A DNA stretch of 21,272 nucleotides, from positions 1 to 21,272 of the IMG/VR virus record IMGVR_UViG_3300031951_001413. One strand, written 5' to 3'. Position 1 is the stretch's first letter, and each line of letters begins with the position of its first letter. The stretch is from a virus. Both the position numbers and the translations under genes were made by a program. The notes below the pieces were generated by a model that saw nothing but the letters and a program-made list of their open reading frames with translations, was not told where the DNA came from and ran no database searches. Below, piece after piece: positions 7,530 to 13,006 of the stretch.

Positions 7530-7742
7530 CTAAATCTCGTTCTGCCCTCTGGCAATGGCTGCTGATATCTGAAATGCCTTGGTTGTGCGACGGGACTTAT
7601 TAAGCCCTTTAGCCTTCCACAACTCACTAGTACCCTCAATATCCTGAGCAATCTGTTCTCTAATCTCTTTTACAGTCTCAACAATAAAATCCCAAAGTTG
7701 TTCTTTGTGTTCATCTGATAATTCATCAGTCCAATTACTCAT
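7530..7742 (-). CDS. hypothetical 70-residue helical protein
   Basis: MSNWTDELSDEHKEQLWDF... a charged amphipathic helical protein, ending AIARGQNEI. Similar small proteins recur in actinophages without known role. Start overlaps the upstream gene by 8 bases, so the pair is co-translated. No metal ligands or membrane segments. Confidence 0.75.
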   Translation of the reverse strand: MSNWTDELSDEHKEQLWDFIVETVKEIREQIAQDIEGTSELWKAKGLNKSRRTTKAFQISAAIARGQNEI

Positions 7743-8091
7743 ATTTCTCCCAATAGGCTACGCCATTCTCATCATAATCTGATCCAAGTTTTCTCATCAA
7801 TTCCTCATGCTCTGGGTCTTGGTCCCAAAACTTCTTAACTGAACCCATATCAACAAGATAGTAGGTACCCCACCACTCATAGGGTTTATTTACATAATGC
7901 CAAACCTTACTATGAAATTTAAAGCGGTGTCCAAGATTATTCTCATCTTGTAAATTAAATGCCTTAACTAGGCTATTGGTAGCAATATAACTACAGGCAT
8001 TGCCAAACCACCTAAGCGGAAGTATCCTGGTCTTTTCTACCTTCTTGCTGTGGAACCCACCGAACTCTTCCGTCTCTGTATTCTTTTTCAT
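7735..8091 (-). CDS. hypothetical 118-residue protein
   Basis: MKKNTETEEFGGFHSKKVEK... with tryptophan/tyrosine-rich middle (KVWHYVNKPYEWWGTYYL). The pattern of aromatic strands followed by an acidic helical end (DPEHEELMRKLGSDYDENG) suggests a small mixed alpha/beta fold. No family recognised. Overlaps the next gene by 8 bases. It starts 42 bases after the end of the 32-residue zinc-ribbon gene. Confidence 0.72.
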   Translation of the reverse strand: MKKNTETEEFGGFHSKKVEKTRILPLRWFGNACSYIATNSLVKAFNLQDENNLGHRFKFHSKVWHYVNKPYEWWGTYYLVDMGSVKKFWDQDPEHEELMRKLGSDYDENGVAYWEKYE

Positions 8092-8133
8092 AACCCAACG
8101 CTTTCCAATCCATTTTCATAATGCTTGGTTCTT

Positions 8134-8232
8134 TCAATCTTCTTCCTCAAATTCCTTTAGGGCATTGGAGTTATCAAAGCAAAGGTTACAGTCACCATTG
8201 ATGAGTCTATTCCCACACCGACTACAGAACAT
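8134..8232 (-). CDS. 32-residue zinc-ribbon microprotein, leaderless
   Basis: MFCSRCGNRLINGDCNLCFD... with C3-x2-C6 and C15-x2-C18, a minimal zinc ribbon, followed by an acidic tail. There is no ribosome site; instead a consensus promoter places the transcript start on the ATG itself (TATACT, 6 bases, ATG). This is strong support for a real leaderless gene. Function unknown. Confidence 0.78.
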   Translation of the reverse strand: MFCSRCGNRLINGDCNLCFDNSNALKEFEEED

Positions 8233-8238
8233 ATACTC

Positions 8239-8267
8239 AGTATATCAAAATTATAAATGTTTGTCAA
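8239..8267 (-). promoter_or_regulatory. consensus promoter TTGACA-N17-TATACT (leaderless)
   Basis: On the minus strand, -35 TTGACA is at 8262-8267 and -10 TATACT at 8239-8244, with a 17-base spacer. The ATG of the 32-residue gene begins 7 bases after the -10, at the expected +1. The TGA stop of the upstream 26-residue gene lies inside the -35 box. Confidence 0.88.
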
Positions 8268-8344
8268 TCACTAAGTTTTTTGATGGCATATAGAACCATC
8301 CAAGAAATAACGAGGGCAAAGAAGATGTCTATTAAAGTAGTCAT
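8264..8344 (-). CDS. 26-residue membrane microprotein, leaderless
   Basis: MTTLIDIFFALVISWMVLYA then IKKLSD: one hydrophobic helix (about 4-20) with a basic C-terminal end. The -10 box TATAAT (8351-8356, minus) is 6 bases upstream of the ATG, the same leaderless spacing as the neighbouring gene. The -35 is weak. Its small size makes the call moderate. Confidence 0.55.
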   Translation of the reverse strand: MTTLIDIFFALVISWMVLYAIKKLSD

Positions 8345-8350
8345 TGATAT

Positions 8351-8356
8351 ATTATA
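8351..8356 (-). promoter_or_regulatory. -10 box TATAAT, leaderless start of 26-residue gene
   Basis: Perfect -10 hexamer on the minus strand with exactly 6 bases between it and ATG at 8344. No convincing -35 at 16-18 bases upstream. It overlaps, back to back, the rightward promoter of the gene at 8394. Confidence 0.55.
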
Positions 8357-8358
8357 CC

Positions 8359-8387
8359 TTGTAATTTCTGCGGGAATGTGATAAACT
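8359..8387 (+). promoter_or_regulatory. rightward promoter TTGTAA-N17-TAAACT (leaderless)
   Basis: -35 TTGTAA at 8359-8364 and -10 TAAACT at 8382-8387 with a 17-base spacer; the ATG at 8394 follows after 6 bases. No ribosome site precedes that ATG, consistent with a leaderless transcript. Confidence 0.6.
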
Positions 8388-8393
8388 TATTAG

Positions 8394-8591
8394 ATGTGCC
8401 CATTATGTAATAACAAACTCACCCCTATAATCTATACAAAGATAGTCGATGACCGCTATATGCAGATGCATAAGGATGGTTTGATACTCTTGGCTGGGGA
8501 AGAAAATCGCTATGGCGATGCCCCTAAGTCATATTGTAATAAGTGTCAGGAACCCTTTGATCGACTTGTTCCTATAGATAACTTACTCTGA
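8394..8591 (+). CDS. 65-residue zinc-ribbon protein
   Basis: The only rightward gene between the glycan cassette and the origin. MCPLCNNKLTPIIYTKIVDD... has C2-x2-C5 and C48-x2-C51, a zinc-ribbon pair separated by a 42-residue insertion. No Shine-Dalgarno; its promoter predicts a leaderless mRNA. Its last 9 bases overlap the end of the convergent 60-residue gene. Possibly a small transcription or RNA-binding factor, which is only inferred. Confidence 0.75.
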   Translation: MCPLCNNKLTPIIYTKIVDDRYMQMHKDGLILLAGEENRYGDAPKSYCNKCQEPFDRLVPIDNLL

Positions 8592-8765
8592 TTGCCTGCC
8601 GTTAAAAAGCGGTACCGAATCCATTAAAGTAACCTTACGGCTAGTAACATATCCACCACTCTTTTCAAGTTGGTCTGCAGCCTTTGGCTCATCCTCTGCT
8701 AGTATCTGAATAATCATCTCTACCTTGTAGGTATAGCAGGTTGTATCTTCAATCTTGTCTGACAT
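8583..8765 (-). CDS. hypothetical 60-residue protein
   Basis: MSDKIEDTTCYTYKVEMIIQ... mixed beta/alpha, no family recognised. It has a good ribosome site (AAAGGGGAAACA then ATG) and a strong promoter 24 bases before the start, so it is a real gene. Converges with the zinc-ribbon gene at 8394. Confidence 0.75.
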   Translation of the reverse strand: MSDKIEDTTCYTYKVEMIIQILAEDEPKAADQLEKSGGYVTSRKVTLMDSVPLFNGRQSE

Positions 8766-8789
8766 TGTTTCCCCTTTAGTTGAATCTCA

Positions 8790-8818
8790 AGTATACCCTA
8801 TTTCGGCGGGATTGGCAA
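8790..8818 (-). promoter_or_regulatory. promoter TTGCCA-N17-TATACT
   Basis: -35 TTGCCA (8813-8818, minus) and -10 TATACT (8790-8795) with a 17-base spacer, partly inside the 3' end of the 44-residue gene. It drives the 60-residue gene with a normal short leader carrying AAAGGGG. Confidence 0.8.
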
Positions 8819-8932
8819 AGAAGCAGAATTACCCCTAGTAGTAATACACTTAGGGCATTGTTGTGTTGGTTTGGGAGTGTCATATAAAACCTCATACATT
8901 CCCCCACAGTCGAAGCATAGGACATTGAGCAT
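8798..8932 (-). CDS. 44-residue zinc-ribbon microprotein, leaderless
   Basis: MLNVLCFDCGGMYEVLYDTP... with C6-x2-C9 and C26-x2-C29, a compact zinc ribbon, then a proline-rich tail. No ribosome site, but a TATACT box lies 6 bases upstream of the ATG, as in the other leaderless genes nearby. First gene left of the putative origin. Confidence 0.75.
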   Translation of the reverse strand: MLNVLCFDCGGMYEVLYDTPKPTQQCPKCITTRGNSASLPIPPK

Positions 8933-8938
8933 GTATCT

Positions 8939-8944
8939 AGTATA
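8939..8944 (-). promoter_or_regulatory. -10 box TATACT, leaderless start of 44-residue gene
   Basis: TATACT on the minus strand exactly 6 bases before ATG 8932. The -35 is poor, so recognition may rely on the -10 alone, as in many actinobacterial promoters. Confidence 0.55.
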
Positions 8945-9010
8945 GCCTATATGCCAGAGATACGCCTTATATAAGCCAGAGATAGGGTTTGATGGTTTGA
9001 TACCCTGGAG

Positions 9011-9086
9011 TTATCCACAGGTCAATATGTCTGGTTTGAGAGGTTTTTCTGGTTTGATACTATAGTTATCCACAGGTTTATCCACA
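9011..9086 (+). other. three DnaA boxes (TTATCCACA)
   Basis: Exact TTATCCACA at 9011-9019, 9066-9074 and 9078-9086, all in the same orientation; the last two are 12 bases apart. An AT-rich stretch follows directly (9087-9115), as expected for DnaA-assisted strand opening. Confidence 0.72.
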
Positions 9087-9121
9087 GATAAATCTTACTG
9101 ATATTTTTTAGATTGGGTTAG

Positions 9122-9151
9122 AGTGGAGGAAAGTGGAGATAAGTGGAGAAT
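9122..9151 (+). repeat. three 10-bp tandem repeats, AGTGGAG core
   Basis: AGTGGAGGAA, AGTGGAGATA and AGTGGAGAAT follow each other without gaps, then a partial TGGAG. One repeat per helical turn suggests a row of protein-binding sites next to the AT-rich segment. Confidence 0.75.
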
Positions 9152-9439
9152 GGAGCGCTTTTATAGAGGGGCTTCGTAATGTCTGGAGCCGTCAAACCTC
9201 CTACCACAAAACCTTCATATTGTCAAACCTCCAAACCTCATATGCCCGATACCCTGCTTATACCACAAATATGGTGGTTTGTCAAACCTTTATAGCCTAA
9301 AAACCCCCTATAAATTTGCACCAAAATTGTGGAAAACAATAACAAAAAGTTATAAAAGGTTTGGTAAATAATCTAAAACCAGGAAAAAAGGTTTGTTATC
9401 GTAATGTTTTATATAGGGTGGTTTGTTGTGTATCTTTTG

Positions 9440-9496
9440 ATCCCCCGCTGCAGGGGCTGTCTGCTAATCCTGTCAGTCATCGCTAGGGCGGGGGAT
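9440..9496. repeat. 9-bp inverted repeat ATCCCCCGC / GCGGGGGAT
   Basis: Perfect GC-rich arms at 9440-9448 and 9488-9496 enclose 39 bases in otherwise AT-rich DNA. As RNA or single-stranded DNA it would form a stable stem; role unknown. It separates two groups of iterons. Confidence 0.7.
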
Positions 9497-9514
9497 AAAC
9501 AAGGTCATTCATAA

Positions 9515-9536
9515 TGTCAGTAGTATAAGATACAAT
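9515..9536 (+). promoter_or_regulatory. rightward TGTCAG-N10-TACAAT promoter copy in the origin
   Basis: TGTCAG at 9515-9520 and TACAAT at 9531-9536, exactly 10 bases apart, the same arrangement as nine leftward promoters to the right. It points away from the left genes into the iteron cluster and no gene follows; a transcript might prime or regulate replication. Confidence 0.5.
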
Positions 9537-9601
9537 ACAAAACCTTTATACCTGGATACAGGGTTTGACAATACAAGGTTTGTATGATATAAGGTTTGGC
9601 T

Positions 9602-9717
9602 ATGAATCTGGAAAATATTTCAAACCTTCGTAATAAGTTTTTAAGGTTTGGCAAAAGCCCATGAATCTGGAAAATTATTTGGTGGATCGTAATAAGTTTT
9701 TCGTAAATAAGGTTTGG
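9602..9717 (+). repeat. imperfect direct duplication of about 50 bp
   Basis: Copy 1 (9602-9651) and copy 2 (9661-9717) share ATGAATCTGGAAAAT, ATTT, CGTAATAAGTTTTT and a final AGGTTTGG, with a different 7-8 bases in the middle (CAAACCTT versus GGTGGAT). Part of the iteron array. Confidence 0.8.
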
Positions 9718-9748
9718 GAGGTTTGTACCATATGTCCGATTTGCCGGG

Positions 9749-9775
9749 GCGCACCGCCGCATGTAGCGGCAGCGC
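9749..9775. terminator. GC-rich hairpin at end of origin region
   Basis: Nested arms GCGC (9749-9752 / 9772-9775) and GCCGC (9756-9760) / GCGGC (9766-9770) with loop ATGTA. It lies 11 bases after the stop of the leftward 91-residue gene; no T-run, so it would be a tail-less terminator or a transcript-end structure. Confidence 0.45.
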
Positions 9776-9785
9776 AACCTAAAGA

Positions 9786-10061
9786 CTACTTGTCTTTGCT
9801 TCTCTCTTCAGCAATTGAAAATAATTCTTCCAAACTGTCAAACCCTTCATCTTTCATATTAAGACCTGCTAAAAATAGTTGCCAGGTTTCTGTGATGTAG
9901 CGAACTCCGTCATCTGAAGGTTCGCAAAGGTTCTCTTTAGTTAGATATGCCAATGGCAAACCTAAATCGTTGAACTCAATAAAATCTTTGAAGTCTTTAT
10001 CTTCTCTATGATTGGCATAAAGGCTTCCTAAGATGTCGCAAATGCTAGAAAAGTCTGTCAT
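9786..10061 (-). CDS. hypothetical 91-residue acidic protein
   Basis: MTDFSSICDILGSLYANHRE... acidic, probably helical, no family recognised. Last gene of a two-gene unit transcribed toward the origin; overlaps the upstream gene by 17 bases. No ribosome site of note, so translation is likely coupled. Confidence 0.75.
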   Translation of the reverse strand: MTDFSSICDILGSLYANHREDKDFKDFIEFNDLGLPLAYLTKENLCEPSDDGVRYITETWQLFLAGLNMKDEGFDSLEELFSIAEERSKDK

Positions 10062-10278
10062 GGTTATATTCTATCCGTTTCTGTTCTACTAGGTCTTCTT
10101 GGAACTGTGCGCTTTCTAATACTTCGAGTGCCCTGCGATAAACCAAATATGGCGTGGCTTTGGCTAAGTAATAACCAACCTTCTCTAAGTCAAGATGAAA
10201 GTCGGAAAGTAGTTTTCCAATAGCGATTGCAGTTTTCTCCTCTTTGCTGGTTAGAACGGCTCTGCTAATGCGATACAT
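10045..10278 (-). CDS. hypothetical 77-residue helical protein
   Basis: MYRISRAVLTSKEEKTAIAI... charged helical protein with no recognised domain. Ribosome site GAGAGGAG precedes the ATG at normal distance and a near-consensus promoter lies upstream, so this is the first gene of its unit. Confidence 0.78.
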   Translation of the reverse strand: MYRISRAVLTSKEEKTAIAIGKLLSDFHLDLEKVGYYLAKATPYLVYRRALEVLESAQFQEDLVEQKRIEYNHDRLF

Positions 10279-10296
10279 ACAAACTCCTCTCAGTTC

Positions 10297-10325
10297 ATTA
10301 TATCAAAAAAGTGGAGAGGGGGCAA
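10297..10325 (-). promoter_or_regulatory. promoter TTGCCC-N17-TATAAT
   Basis: -35 TTGCCC (10320-10325, minus) and perfect -10 TATAAT (10297-10302), 17-base spacer. The -35 overlaps one arm of a G/C hairpin (10318-10346), so promoter and hairpin may interfere. Confidence 0.8.
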
Positions 10326-10346
10326 GCCCACCACAAACCTGCCCCC
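10318..10346 (-). terminator. GGGGGCA / TGCCCCC hairpin
   Basis: 7-bp perfect stem with a 15-base loop, 25 bases after the stop of the 123-residue gene; on the minus strand it is followed by TCTCCAC then six T. The delayed T-run makes it an imperfect intrinsic terminator, but position and stability fit the end of the upstream unit. Confidence 0.5.
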
Positions 10347-10371
10347 GTCTCATTATATGGACAGTGTGACC

Positions 10372-10743
10372 CTACACCGTCTCTATCTCAGCGGGAATCA
10401 TGTCTAGGTGATAAGAAATAAATTTATCAATTGGCTTGGTTAGGTCCCCAATAGTAACAGTATTGTTAGTCAGGTCGACTTCTTTGTACTCATACTGCTC
10501 CTCGTGGTTAACCTCTCCTACGTAGATACCGTAGCCAGTCTCACTGTCATGGTCTTCTTGGAGGGCATTGATAATGATACGTGCAGCATAGGATGTATCT
10601 CCCATACGAATGCGTGGCATTGCCTTATTAAGGGCATTGGCTAGGTCCATAACGCTAGAGTCTCCACCCCAGTGTGAGTATAGATTAATATTCTGGTTTG
10701 GGTCCTCGGTCGTTACGATAGTGAAATTGGTACGTGCTCCCAT
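10372..10743 (-). CDS. hypothetical 123-residue phage protein
   Basis: MGARTNFTIVTTEDPNQNIN... LYSHWGGDSS... The pattern (GARTNFTI, then NLYxHWGG, then DTSYAARI and ETGYGIYVG) recurs in actinophage proteins of unknown function. Strong ribosome site AAAGGACC. Monocistronic: own promoter and a hairpin at the end. Confidence 0.82.
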   Translation of the reverse strand: MGARTNFTIVTTEDPNQNINLYSHWGGDSSVMDLANALNKAMPRIRMGDTSYAARIIINALQEDHDSETGYGIYVGEVNHEEQYEYKEVDLTNNTVTIGDLTKPIDKFISYHLDMIPAEIETV

Positions 10744-10776
10744 GGTAGGGTCCTTTCGATAGTAGGGTTTACTTCA

Positions 10777-10805
10777 ATGATATCAAATAGAGCAGGCTGT
10801 GTCCA
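10777..10805 (-). promoter_or_regulatory. promoter TGGACA-N17-TATCAT
   Basis: -35 TGGACA (10800-10805, minus) and -10 TATCAT (10777-10782) with a 17-base spacer, upstream of the 123-residue gene, whose leader carries AAAGGACC. Confidence 0.6.
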
Positions 10806-10806
10806 G

Positions 10807-10944
10807 TTACTGCTCATCCTGCAGGTCCTTGATTAATTCAGCAATGATGTTATGGGCTGCTATGTTCTCTGTTTCAGATCCACCCCAAAGCAATTGCTGT
10901 GCCTCATTTAGTTTTAGATTGATAAACTCTTTAGTCATCTTCAT
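10807..10944 (-). CDS. hypothetical 45-residue protein
   Basis: MKMTKEFINLKLNEAQQLLW... amphipathic helical protein. I chose ATG 10944 because GAGGGGGA is 5 bases upstream; ATG 10938 is an alternative. The longer reading up to 10992 lies inside the upstream gene. Overlaps that gene by 14 bases. Confidence 0.65.
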   Translation of the reverse strand: MKMTKEFINLKLNEAQQLLWGGSETENIAAHNIIAELIKDLQDEQ

Positions 10945-11263
10945 CAAGGTCCCCCTCGAAATCAATAACAACCTTGGATACTCGTCCATCATCGTTTAGT
11001 TGTACATAGACAGGATAAAGACCATCGCCATAGCCAGTAGAGAATACAACAGCGCTTGCTGCTCCTACCTGACCAAAGTTATCCTCCAGTGTTCTAGCAG
11101 ATACGCCGTGGTATGAGTACTGACCCTTCTTGCCTTCTAGGTTCCACTCATCGTTCTTGTTAGTGTCCCATTCATCTAGATAGCACGGGTCGCCTACCAT
11201 TGCTTGACCTGAGTCAACTCCGAAAGAGCCTGCGTAGACTAAATCAGTTATTGTGGTGTTCAT
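10931..11263 (-). CDS. DUF4241-like protein
   Basis: 110 residues from the second ATG (GAGGAG is 7 bases upstream; the first ATG at 11269 is too close to it). Motifs: FGVDSGQAMVGDPCYLDEW (about 14-32), then a late STGYGDGLYPVYVQLNDDGR with a hydrophobic VVIDFE strand, as in DUF4241 proteins (GVDSG... GDGxYPVY...DG). DUF4241 proteins are small beta-rich proteins of unknown role; some serve as toxin-immunity-type domains. Acidic tail DLDEDD. Overlaps the upstream gene by 20 bases. Confidence 0.7.
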   Translation of the reverse strand: MNTTITDLVYAGSFGVDSGQAMVGDPCYLDEWDTNKNDEWNLEGKKGQYSYHGVSARTLEDNFGQVGAASAVVFSTGYGDGLYPVYVQLNDDGRVSKVVIDFEGDLDEDD

Positions 11264-11693
11264 TTTCATACTCCTCTATTTCTTTTAGTTGTTCAACTGT
11301 AGCACATTCTGGGCAGGATGTAAAGTCATACCCGCCAAACTTATCACTAATAGCATTATCTGGGTCTTCTAGTTCTGCATTGCAGTTTTCACAGAAAAAC
11401 CACGGCATAGAAACTTTAACCTGAATAGTAGTATTGTCAGGGCACGGCACCTCAGTAATAAAATAACCAATCCTATTTACAAAGTGCCAGCCATTCCATA
11501 CATAAGACCCACCGTCGTCTCCATCTCCATACATCCAGATATAGGCAGGGTCTGCCTTCTTGACAAACTCTACCTCATCGCCATATGTCTCAAACATATG
11601 ACCATCAAAGGAAGCATTTGTGTCTATATTATTAGGGATTGGCTTGTAGGTATCAAACCACTCATCAAAGTCCATCTCAACAAAGTTGCTCAT
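11244..11693 (-). CDS. hypothetical protein with C-terminal zinc ribbon
   Basis: 149 residues. Acidic, aromatic N-terminal part (MSNFVEMDFDEWFDTYKPIP..., DGDDGGSYVWNGWHFVN) and a C-terminal zinc ribbon C101-x2-C104 ... C127-x2-C130, followed by an EEYENE helix. Overlaps neighbours by 4 bases upstream (ATGA) and 20 downstream. Role unknown. Confidence 0.75.
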   Translation of the reverse strand: MSNFVEMDFDEWFDTYKPIPNNIDTNASFDGHMFETYGDEVEFVKKADPAYIWMYGDGDDGGSYVWNGWHFVNRIGYFITEVPCPDNTTIQVKVSMPWFFCENCNAELEDPDNAISDKFGGYDFTSCPECATVEQLKEIEEYENEHHNN

Positions 11694-11869
11694 AGTCTAC
11701 CCTCTATGTTAGTGGAGTCACAGTCTGCACAGTGACCATTGGTAACATCATCATACCAGTCTGTCTCTACATCTTCAAGTTCCCCTGCAGCATTGTAGAT
11801 ACCCAACTTATGGGATGTCTCGTCATACCAAAACTTATTGGTTTGACCACAGTCTAAACACTTAGGCAT
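11690..11869 (-). CDS. 59-residue zinc-ribbon protein
   Basis: Starts MPKCLDCGQTNKFWYDETSH; ligands C4-x2-C7 and C47-x2-C50. ATG 11869 overlaps the upstream stop by 8 bases and is preferred over a longer reading from 11908. Ends with ATGA overlap to the next gene. Confidence 0.75.
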   Translation of the reverse strand: MPKCLDCGQTNKFWYDETSHKLGIYNAAGELEDVETDWYDDVTNGHCADCDSTNIEGRL

Positions 11870-12140
11870 TCTTAGCCTCCATATCTGCGATAGCAAATGA
11901 GATATCATATGTCAAGCCATATAGGTGTACATAAGCGTCTAGCATGCCTTCTGCTCGTGTACGTTCCATAGAGTCCATGGCTTCTTCAGTTGCGTCCTCT
12001 ACTGCTTGTGCATGCTCTAGTTCACGCTCTGCCAGCAGCATTAGATTCTTTAGTTCGCCATGTAGGATATCAATACCTGATACCCCATGGTCTACCATAC
12101 GTTGTAGGTGCGGTTGGATTGGGTCTGCGTTTTCTTTCAT
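11862..12140 (-). CDS. hypothetical 92-residue helical protein, leaderless
   Basis: MKENADPIQPHLQRMVDHGV... long helices with many Glu/Ala (ERELEHAQAVEDATEEAMDS), suggesting a helical bundle or coiled coil. There is no ribosome site; a TGTCAG-type promoter puts its -10 exactly 6 bases before the ATG, predicting a leaderless mRNA. Overlaps the next gene by 8 bases. Confidence 0.75.
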   Translation of the reverse strand: MKENADPIQPHLQRMVDHGVSGIDILHGELKNLMLLAERELEHAQAVEDATEEAMDSMERTRAEGMLDAYVHLYGLTYDISFAIADMEAKNA

Positions 12141-12142
12141 GA

Positions 12143-12316
12143 TTAAATCATACCCTCTGCCACTGACAAAAGGTGGCGGGTATTATAAATCTCAGCCTCT
12201 TTAGTCCTATAGAAATGATGTTCATTAACATAGTCAATCTTCTCAAGGTCTTGTAAAAGACTTATCTCATGAATCTTCATATACTCAATGAAACTATTCA
12301 ACTGATTCATCTTCAT
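12143..12316 (-). CDS. hypothetical 57-residue protein
   Basis: MKMNQLNSFIEYMKIHEISL... helical, no family recognised. Two in-frame ATGs (12316 and 12310) have equally spaced GAGG sites, so the start is uncertain by two codons; the longer reading to 12343 runs deep into the upstream gene. Stop lies 2 bases before the next start. Confidence 0.65.
   Translation of the reverse strand: MKMNQLNSFIEYMKIHEISLLQDLEKIDYVNEHHFYRTKEAEIYNTRHLLSVAEGMI
12147..12168 (-). promoter_or_regulatory. TGTCAG-N10-TATGAT promoter (leaderless)
   Basis: TGTCAG at 12163-12168 (minus) and TATGAT at 12147-12152, 10 bases between; ATG 12140 follows after 6 bases. It lies in the 3' end of the 57-residue gene. Confidence 0.65.
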
Positions 12317-12479
12317 CCTCTTCTTCAGGTTCAGGTTGCTCATCTATCTCAATAGAATAAACCTCAGCGGTGTATCCGTAGTCTTCGTAGTGCCAGCCTT
12401 GTTCTTCTGCCTCTTGGTCGTTGTCTGCTTCTACTTCGTAATTGTATTCAACGATTACTTTTACATCATATGTTGGCAT
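12294..12479 (-). CDS. hypothetical 61-residue acidic protein
   Basis: MPTYDVKVIVEYNYEVEADN... beta-strand N-terminus then a strongly acidic tail (EQPEPEEEDEDESVE). Small proteins with a YEVEADNEEEA-like segment are common in phages, function unknown. Ribosome site AAAGGAAA; strong promoter upstream. First gene of a leftward unit. Confidence 0.75.
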   Translation of the reverse strand: MPTYDVKVIVEYNYEVEADNDQEAEEQGWHYEDYGYTAEVYSIEIDEQPEPEEEDEDESVE

Positions 12480-12511
12480 TTTGGGATTTCCTTTCTATGG
12501 TCGTAATAACA

Positions 12512-12540
12512 ATTATAGGGTTTGGGGATTATAATTGCAA
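12512..12540 (-). promoter_or_regulatory. promoter TTGCAA-N17-TATAAT
   Basis: -35 TTGCAA (12535-12540) and perfect -10 TATAAT (12512-12517) on the minus strand, 17-base spacer. An 8-bp inverted repeat (CAATTATA / TATAATTG) spans the spacer and -10 and could be an operator. A CRP-like palindrome lies upstream at 12562-12577. Confidence 0.82.
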
Positions 12541-12561
12541 GGTCGTAATAGGGTTTTGGGG

Positions 12562-12577
12562 TGTGACCTTCATCACG
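12562..12577. promoter_or_regulatory. CRP/GlxR-like palindrome, TGTGA-N6-TCACG
   Basis: One mismatch from TGTGA-N6-TCACA. Its centre is 55 bp upstream of the -10 centre of the promoter at 12512. It overlaps the last bases of the upstream gene. Confidence 0.5.
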
Positions 12578-12848
12578 TTTGGCTACATCCACAGTCGCAA
12601 CAATAATTACACACGGTGAGATAATGATCACAGTGCTCTGACTCTTTATCTAATACCTCATTGCAACGGGAGCACAGGAAAGTCTCAGACTCCCCTAACT
12701 CTTCGTAACTAATATAGTTTAACTTCCTACCACATGGGCACATCATCTCGACAACTCCCAGGGGAAAGCCAAATCCATCCCTGGCAGTAAACTCAACAAG
12801 AGCGTCACACTCTTCGGGATCACATGTAAAAGTATACTTACCCCACAT
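12573..12848 (-). CDS. 91-residue cysteine-rich zinc-ribbon protein
   Basis: MWGKYTFTCDPEECDALVEF... twelve cysteines: C9, C14, C37, C39, C59, C62, C73, C80, C83, C84, C86 and C88. The C59-x2-C62 pair with later cysteines and H72/H75 look like zinc knuckles; three metal sites are possible. Starts in TAATG overlap with the upstream stop. Role unknown. Confidence 0.75.
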   Translation of the reverse strand: MWGKYTFTCDPEECDALVEFTARDGFGFPLGVVEMMCPCGRKLNYISYEELGESETFLCSRCNEVLDKESEHCDHYLTVCNYCCDCGCSQT

Positions 12849-13006
12849 TAGTCAAAGTACCCCTCTGCCCACAAACCTTCAAGGAATTCTTGAGTCTTCG
12901 ATAGGCTCCCGTGTAACCAAGGGTCATCGTCAGGATTCACGGTAGTTATGGCAGAAGCCACGGCATCAGTCATATTATCTAAATCTTCCTTAGTATAGCC
13001 TAACAT
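12848..13006 (-). CDS. hypothetical 52-residue protein
   Basis: MLGYTKEDLDNMTDAVASAI... helical, ends with LEGLWAEGYFD. The ATG at 13006 has GGGGAGA five bases upstream and overlaps the upstream stop as TAATG, so the longer reading from 13057 is rejected. Coupled on both sides. Confidence 0.72.
   Translation of the reverse strand: MLGYTKEDLDNMTDAVASAITTVNPDDDPWLHGSLSKTQEFLEGLWAEGYFD

Larger units (their letters stand above)
9193..9725. repeat. AGGTTTG iterons, 12 exact copies on both strands
   Basis: Exact heptamers start at 9193, 9224, 9232, 9283 (as CAAACCT), 9357, 9389, 9576, 9592 (as AGGTTTG), 9621 (CAAACCT), 9644, 9710 and 9719. Near copies TGGTTTG or GGGTTTG occur from about 8985 to 9561. 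Irregular spacing and mixed orientation exclude a CRISPR array and fit initiator-binding iterons. Confidence 0.75.
8945..9785. other. putative replication origin region (gene-free, about 0.84 kb)
   Basis: No convincing gene. The region contains three exact DnaA boxes (TTATCCACA), an AT-rich stretch at about 9090-9115, three tandem 10-bp AGTGGAGnnA-type repeats, twelve exact AGGTTTG/CAAACCT iterons plus several TGGTTTG/GGGTTTG variants, a 57-base inverted repeat (9440-9496), a duplicated 50-bp segment and a GC-rich hairpin at the right end. DnaA boxes, an AT-rich zone and iterons together are the classic layout of an iteron/DnaA-type origin. No initiator gene is visible in the window. Confidence 0.7.

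Noticed and set aside
9193-9725. CRISPR array
   Set aside because: The repeat is only 7 bases, occurs in both orientations and at irregular spacing.
9517-9777. 86-residue leftward reading frame in the origin region
   Set aside because: Translates iterons and direct repeats, has a low-complexity composition and no ribosome site or promoter.
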